Origin: Anthropogastromicrobium chipingensis_A
GTDB taxonomy: Bacteria > Bacillota > Clostridia > Lachnospirales > Lachnospiraceae
Direction of reading: 5' to 3'
Length of the DNA: 64,000 bases
Assembly (NCBI GenBank): GCA_963605535.1
Contig: CAVCXB010000002.1
Coordinates: forward strand, 1-64,000
Shown here in pieces: positions 62,154-64,000 of this stretch. The notes below the pieces were generated by a model. The model made no database searches. It worked only from the letters and a program-made list of their open reading frames with translations, and was not told the DNA's origin. The position numbers and the translations under genes were made by a program. Positions within the stretch are counted from its first letter, which is position 1. Every line of letters begins with the position of its first letter.

Positions 62154-62987
62154 ATGATTTATATCGGAAATCACGTTTCTTCCTCAAAGGGTTACGAGGC
62201 GATGGGCAAGCAAGAGGTGAAGCTCGGCGGCAATACATTTGCCTTTTTTACCAGAAACCCGAGGGGCGGAAGCGCAAAAGAAATTCAAAAAGAGGATGTA
62301 AATCGTCTTCTTACATTGATGAAAGAGCATGAATTTGGCCCGCTTGTCGCACATGCGCCGTACACGATGAACGTATGTGCCGCAAAAGAGGATATTCGCA
62401 AATTTTCCGTGGAGATGTTAAAGGATGACATCAAGCGAATGGAGTACCTGCCGGGCGCATTCTACAACTTCCATCCAGGCTCCCATGTCGGACAGGGAAG
62501 TGAGGCAGGAATCGAGCTCATCGCAGCCGCATTAAACGAGTGCTTAAGCAGTACGCAGAGTGTGACCGTGCTGTTGGAGACAATGGCAGGAAAAGGAAGC
62601 GAGGTCGGCAGAAGCTTTGAGGAGCTGCGCGCAATTATCGACCGTGTTTCCTGCAAGGAAAAGCTGGGCGTGTGTTTTGACACTTGTCATGTATGGGATG
62701 GCGGCTACGATATCGCAAATCATCTGGACGAGGTGCTTACCGAATTTGATCGCATCATCGGTCTGGACAAGCTTTGTGCTGTACATTTAAACGACAGTAT
62801 GAATGACTGTGGCGCACACAAAGATCGCCATCAGAAGCTTGGCCTTGGAAAAATCGGAGAGGAAGCATTAAAGAGAGTTGTTAACCACCCGGCATTACAG
62901 GGACGCCCGTTTATTTTAGAGACGCCGAACGAGGATGATGGCTACGCAAGGGAGATTGCCATGGTGCGCGAGTGGCAGGGAAAATAA
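62154..62987 (+). CDS. nfo: Endonuclease IV (AP endonuclease family 2)
   Basis: A 277-residue TIM-barrel DNA repair enzyme that cuts 5' to abasic sites. Zinc-ligand motifs are visible: HAPY, FHPGSH, LLETMAGKGSEVG, GVCFDTCHVWDGGYD, HLNDS, CGAHKDRHQKLGLGKIG and ILETPNED. All metal-binding histidines, aspartates and glutamates typical of Nfo are in place. AGGAG lies 11 bp upstream of the ATG. It is the third DNA repair locus of the window besides recD2 and uvrBA, but no LexA box was seen upstream. Confidence 0.95.
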   Translation: MIYIGNHVSSSKGYEAMGKQEVKLGGNTFAFFTRNPRGGSAKEIQKEDVNRLLTLMKEHEFGPLVAHAPYTMNVCAAKEDIRKFSVEMLKDDIKRMEYLPGAFYNFHPGSHVGQGSEAGIELIAAALNECLSSTQSVTVLLETMAGKGSEVGRSFEELRAIIDRVSCKEKLGVCFDTCHVWDGGYDIANHLDEVLTEFDRIIGLDKLCAVHLNDSMNDCGAHKDRHQKLGLGKIGEEALKRVVNHPALQGRPFILETPNEDDGYAREIAMVREWQGK

Positions 62988-63015
62988 AATAAGAAAAAAC
63001 GCAGGAGGAATCGTG

Positions 63016-64000
63016 ATGGACCAGTTATTGTATGGATGTGCGTATTATGATGAATACATGCCGTATGAACGGCTTGACACCGACCTTGCCATGATGAAAA
63101 AGGCAGGCATCAATGTAATCAGGATCGCGGAGTCGACCTGGAGCACGGAAGAACCAGAGGATGGCGTATTTGATTTTTCTCATGTCACAAAAGTACTCGA
63201 TGCATGTGAGCGTGAGGGAATGCAGGTCATCATTGGAACACCGACCTATGCAATTCCAGCGTGGATGGCAAAGAAGTATCCAGATATCATGGTAACGGAT
63301 AAGAGCGGCCGTCGTCCATACGGTGCGCGTCAGATCATGGATATCACACATCATGCGTACCGTTTCTATTGTGAGCGCATCATCCGAAAACTCATGGAGA
63401 CGGCAAAGGGCTACTCCTGCGTAATCGGCTTTCAGCTGGACAACGAGACAAAACATTTCGGCACCAGCAGCGAAAACGTGCAGCAGGCTTTTGTCGCATG
63501 GATGAAAAAGCAGTACAATGGCGATATCGAAAAATTGAATCACGATTTCGGACTGGATTATTGGAGCAACCGCATCAACAGCTGGGAGCAGTTTCCAAAT
63601 GTGAGCGGTACGATTAATGGCAGCCTTGGCTGTGCATTTGAGCGATTCCAGAGAAGTCTTGTTACCGACTTTTTGTTGTGGCAGAGAAGCATCGTGCAGG
63701 AGTATTTGCATGACGATCAGTTTGTGACACACAATTTTGACTTCGCATGGAAGGGGCATTCCTATGGTGTTCAGCCAGATGTCGATCATCCGGCGGCAGC
63801 TAGGGCACTCACAATTGCTGGCTGTGACATCTATCATCCGTCGCAGGAAGATCTGACTGGAAAAGAAATTTCCTTCTGCGGTGATCTGACGCGTTCACTC
63901 AAAAAAGACAACTATCTGGTGATCGAGACCGAGGCACAGGGCTTCCCAGAGTGGACCCCATATCCGGGACAGTTAAAGCTTCAGGCGTTCTCGCATTTAG
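63016..64000 (+). CDS. GH42 beta-galactosidase, 3' truncated by the window
   Basis: The first 328 residues of a glycoside hydrolase family 42 beta-galactosidase. The N-terminal barrel shows LYGCAYYDEYMPYERLDTDLAMMKKAGINVIRIAESTWS, and the acid/base Glu is in GFQLDNETKHF. The nucleophile Glu is probably the one in LVIETEAQGFPEW. No signal peptide, so it acts on imported galactosides. AGGAGG is 8 bp before ATG 63016. The frame is open to the window end; the remaining part (GH42 proteins are usually about 650-700 residues) lies outside. Confidence 0.92.
   Translation, partial: MDQLLYGCAYYDEYMPYERLDTDLAMMKKAGINVIRIAESTWSTEEPEDGVFDFSHVTKVLDACEREGMQVIIGTPTYAIPAWMAKKYPDIMVTDKSGRRPYGARQIMDITHHAYRFYCERIIRKLMETAKGYSCVIGFQLDNETKHFGTSSENVQQAFVAWMKKQYNGDIEKLNHDFGLDYWSNRINSWEQFPNVSGTINGSLGCAFERFQRSLVTDFLLWQRSIVQEYLHDDQFVTHNFDFAWKGHSYGVQPDVDHPAAARALTIAGCDIYHPSQEDLTGKEISFCGDLTRSLKKDNYLVIETEAQGFPEWTPYPGQLKLQAFSHL

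Overview
The window looks like a chromosomal segment of a low-GC Gram-positive anaerobe of the class Clostridia, most likely Lachnospiraceae. The reasons are the conserved ireB-ruvX-DUF1292-rnjA-trmR-U32 order, a PPi-type phosphofructokinase, LoaP, a class II homodimeric glycyl-tRNA synthetase, an NADP-type glutamate dehydrogenase, LexA-type SOS control of uvrB and strong AGGAGG-like ribosome binding sites. No rRNA, tRNA or CRISPR locus was seen. Almost all genes are on the + strand; the exceptions are an XRE regulator near the left end and an HPr-like gene at 42.1 kb.

Left accessory region (1-10.6 kb). A decayed ORF tail and two tandem terminators are followed by a compact mobile module: an XRE repressor (-), a pair of 17-bp dyads in the divergent promoter region, a RepA/KaiC-like ATPase, a large serine recombinase without a zinc ribbon, a stand-alone copy of the recombinase's own C-terminal module, and a 38-codon ORF. 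Next come an AAA-ATPase-like/PD-(D/E)XK protein and a 1152-residue coiled-coil surface protein with a CAP domain, 39-bp repeats and an SPDTG cell-wall anchor.

Surface polysaccharide region (10.6-19.6 kb). Four glycosyltransferases, a Wzy-like polymerase and a Wzx-like flippase form one operon without a priming transferase. The wzx ribosome binding site is buried in a perfect hairpin. pfp, one copy of a 65-nt repeat and loaP follow.

Central region (19.7-37.6 kb). glmS, a HAD hydrolase and recD2 precede an AT-rich two-gene insertion: an AAA+ ATPase translationally coupled to a subtilisin-like (S8) protease with an intact catalytic triad. This pair is the best candidate for an undescribed conflict or regulated-proteolysis system. 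Then come a low-molecular-weight phosphatase, an unknown gene, the SOS-controlled uvrBA pair, an RlmI-like methyltransferase and a D,D-carboxypeptidase with cell-wall-binding repeats.

Right housekeeping region (37.7-64 kb). prmA-rsmE-cysteine desulfurase-thiI, an HPr-like gene and mtaB deal with ribosome and tRNA modification. They are followed by ireB-ruvX-DUF1292, rnjA-trmR-U32, an M16C protease, era-recO, a lipoprotein, glyS, gdhA, capA-like, rlmD, a broken HAD gene, an aldose epimerase, nfo and a GH42 beta-galactosidase cut by the window end. Several intergenic stretches hold repeats or RNA-like folds: the 65-nt inverted repeat pair (18.95 and 62.04 kb), an AGTTCA/GGACGCC palindrome family, a 15-bp minisatellite before ruvX, and a promoter-led folded region before capA.
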